Shown piece by piece: positions 13,876 to 13,876 of a stretch of 13,876 nucleotides of DNA. Source of the stretch: an uncultured Lachnospiraceae bacterium. Lineage in GTDB: Bacteria; Bacillota; Clostridia; Lachnospirales; Lachnospiraceae. The notes beneath the pieces were generated by a model, which was not told the origin of the DNA, made no database searches, and saw only the letters and a list, made by a program, of their open reading frames with translations. Location: NCBI GenBank assembly GCA_910589385.1, contig CAJUTU010000071.1, forward strand, positions 1 through 13,876, in the 5' to 3' direction. The translations under genes were made by a program, and so were the position numbers. Every line of letters starts with the position of its first letter. Within the stretch, counting starts at the first letter, position 1.

Positions 13876-13876
13876 G

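Noticed and set aside
1..13876. CRISPR array, integrase, phage or toxin-antitoxin module
   Set aside because: No regularly spaced repeats and no matching protein motifs were seen on either strand.

Overview
The window looks like chromosomal DNA of a low-to-mid GC Gram-positive gut clostridium, most likely Lachnospiraceae. This is an inference from strong AGGAGG-type ribosome binding sites, consensus sigma-A promoters, a T-box in front of proS, and the protein families present. No rRNA, tRNA or CRISPR array was seen, and there is no integrase or IS transposase.

Layout. The first and last 51 bases are exact inverted repeats of each other. Left flank (63-4040): a methyl-accepting chemotaxis protein, then three broken genes: a response-regulator/GH3 glycosidase chimera, a MerR regulator missing two segments, and a MATE efflux pump missing its middle. 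A 53-bp near-perfect palindrome separates merR from the pump. Core (4248-13276), apparently intact: a nitroreductase with an ArsR regulator, an Rpn/PD-(D/E)XK nuclease, a TRIC/UPF0126 membrane protein with a small DUF3006 protein, T-box-controlled proS, convergent Smr-less mutS2, and an SDR oxidoreductase related to hydroxysteroid dehydrogenases. Right flank (13374-13829): remnants of a flavin reductase and an M23-type peptidase.

The most promising regulatory region is 11841-12300. The Smr-less mutS2 has a leader of about 400 nt. It contains a near-consensus promoter, a 12-codon ORF behind AGGAGG, a structured segment with its own possible promoter, and two successive intrinsic terminators before the mutS2 start. 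The first terminator's 3' arm can instead pair perfectly with an upstream segment. This is the layout expected of an attenuated leader or a small RNA plus attenuator, and I do not recognise it as a known riboswitch class.

The second theme is decay. Genes in both flanks are shortened by internal deletions, often in frame, while the core genes are full length. The MerR-type promoter (19-bp spacer) in front of the chimera and the palindrome share the same operator-like sequence, so merR, the pump and the chimera look like a former MerR regulon. All functional statements come from reading the sequence by eye, without database searches.
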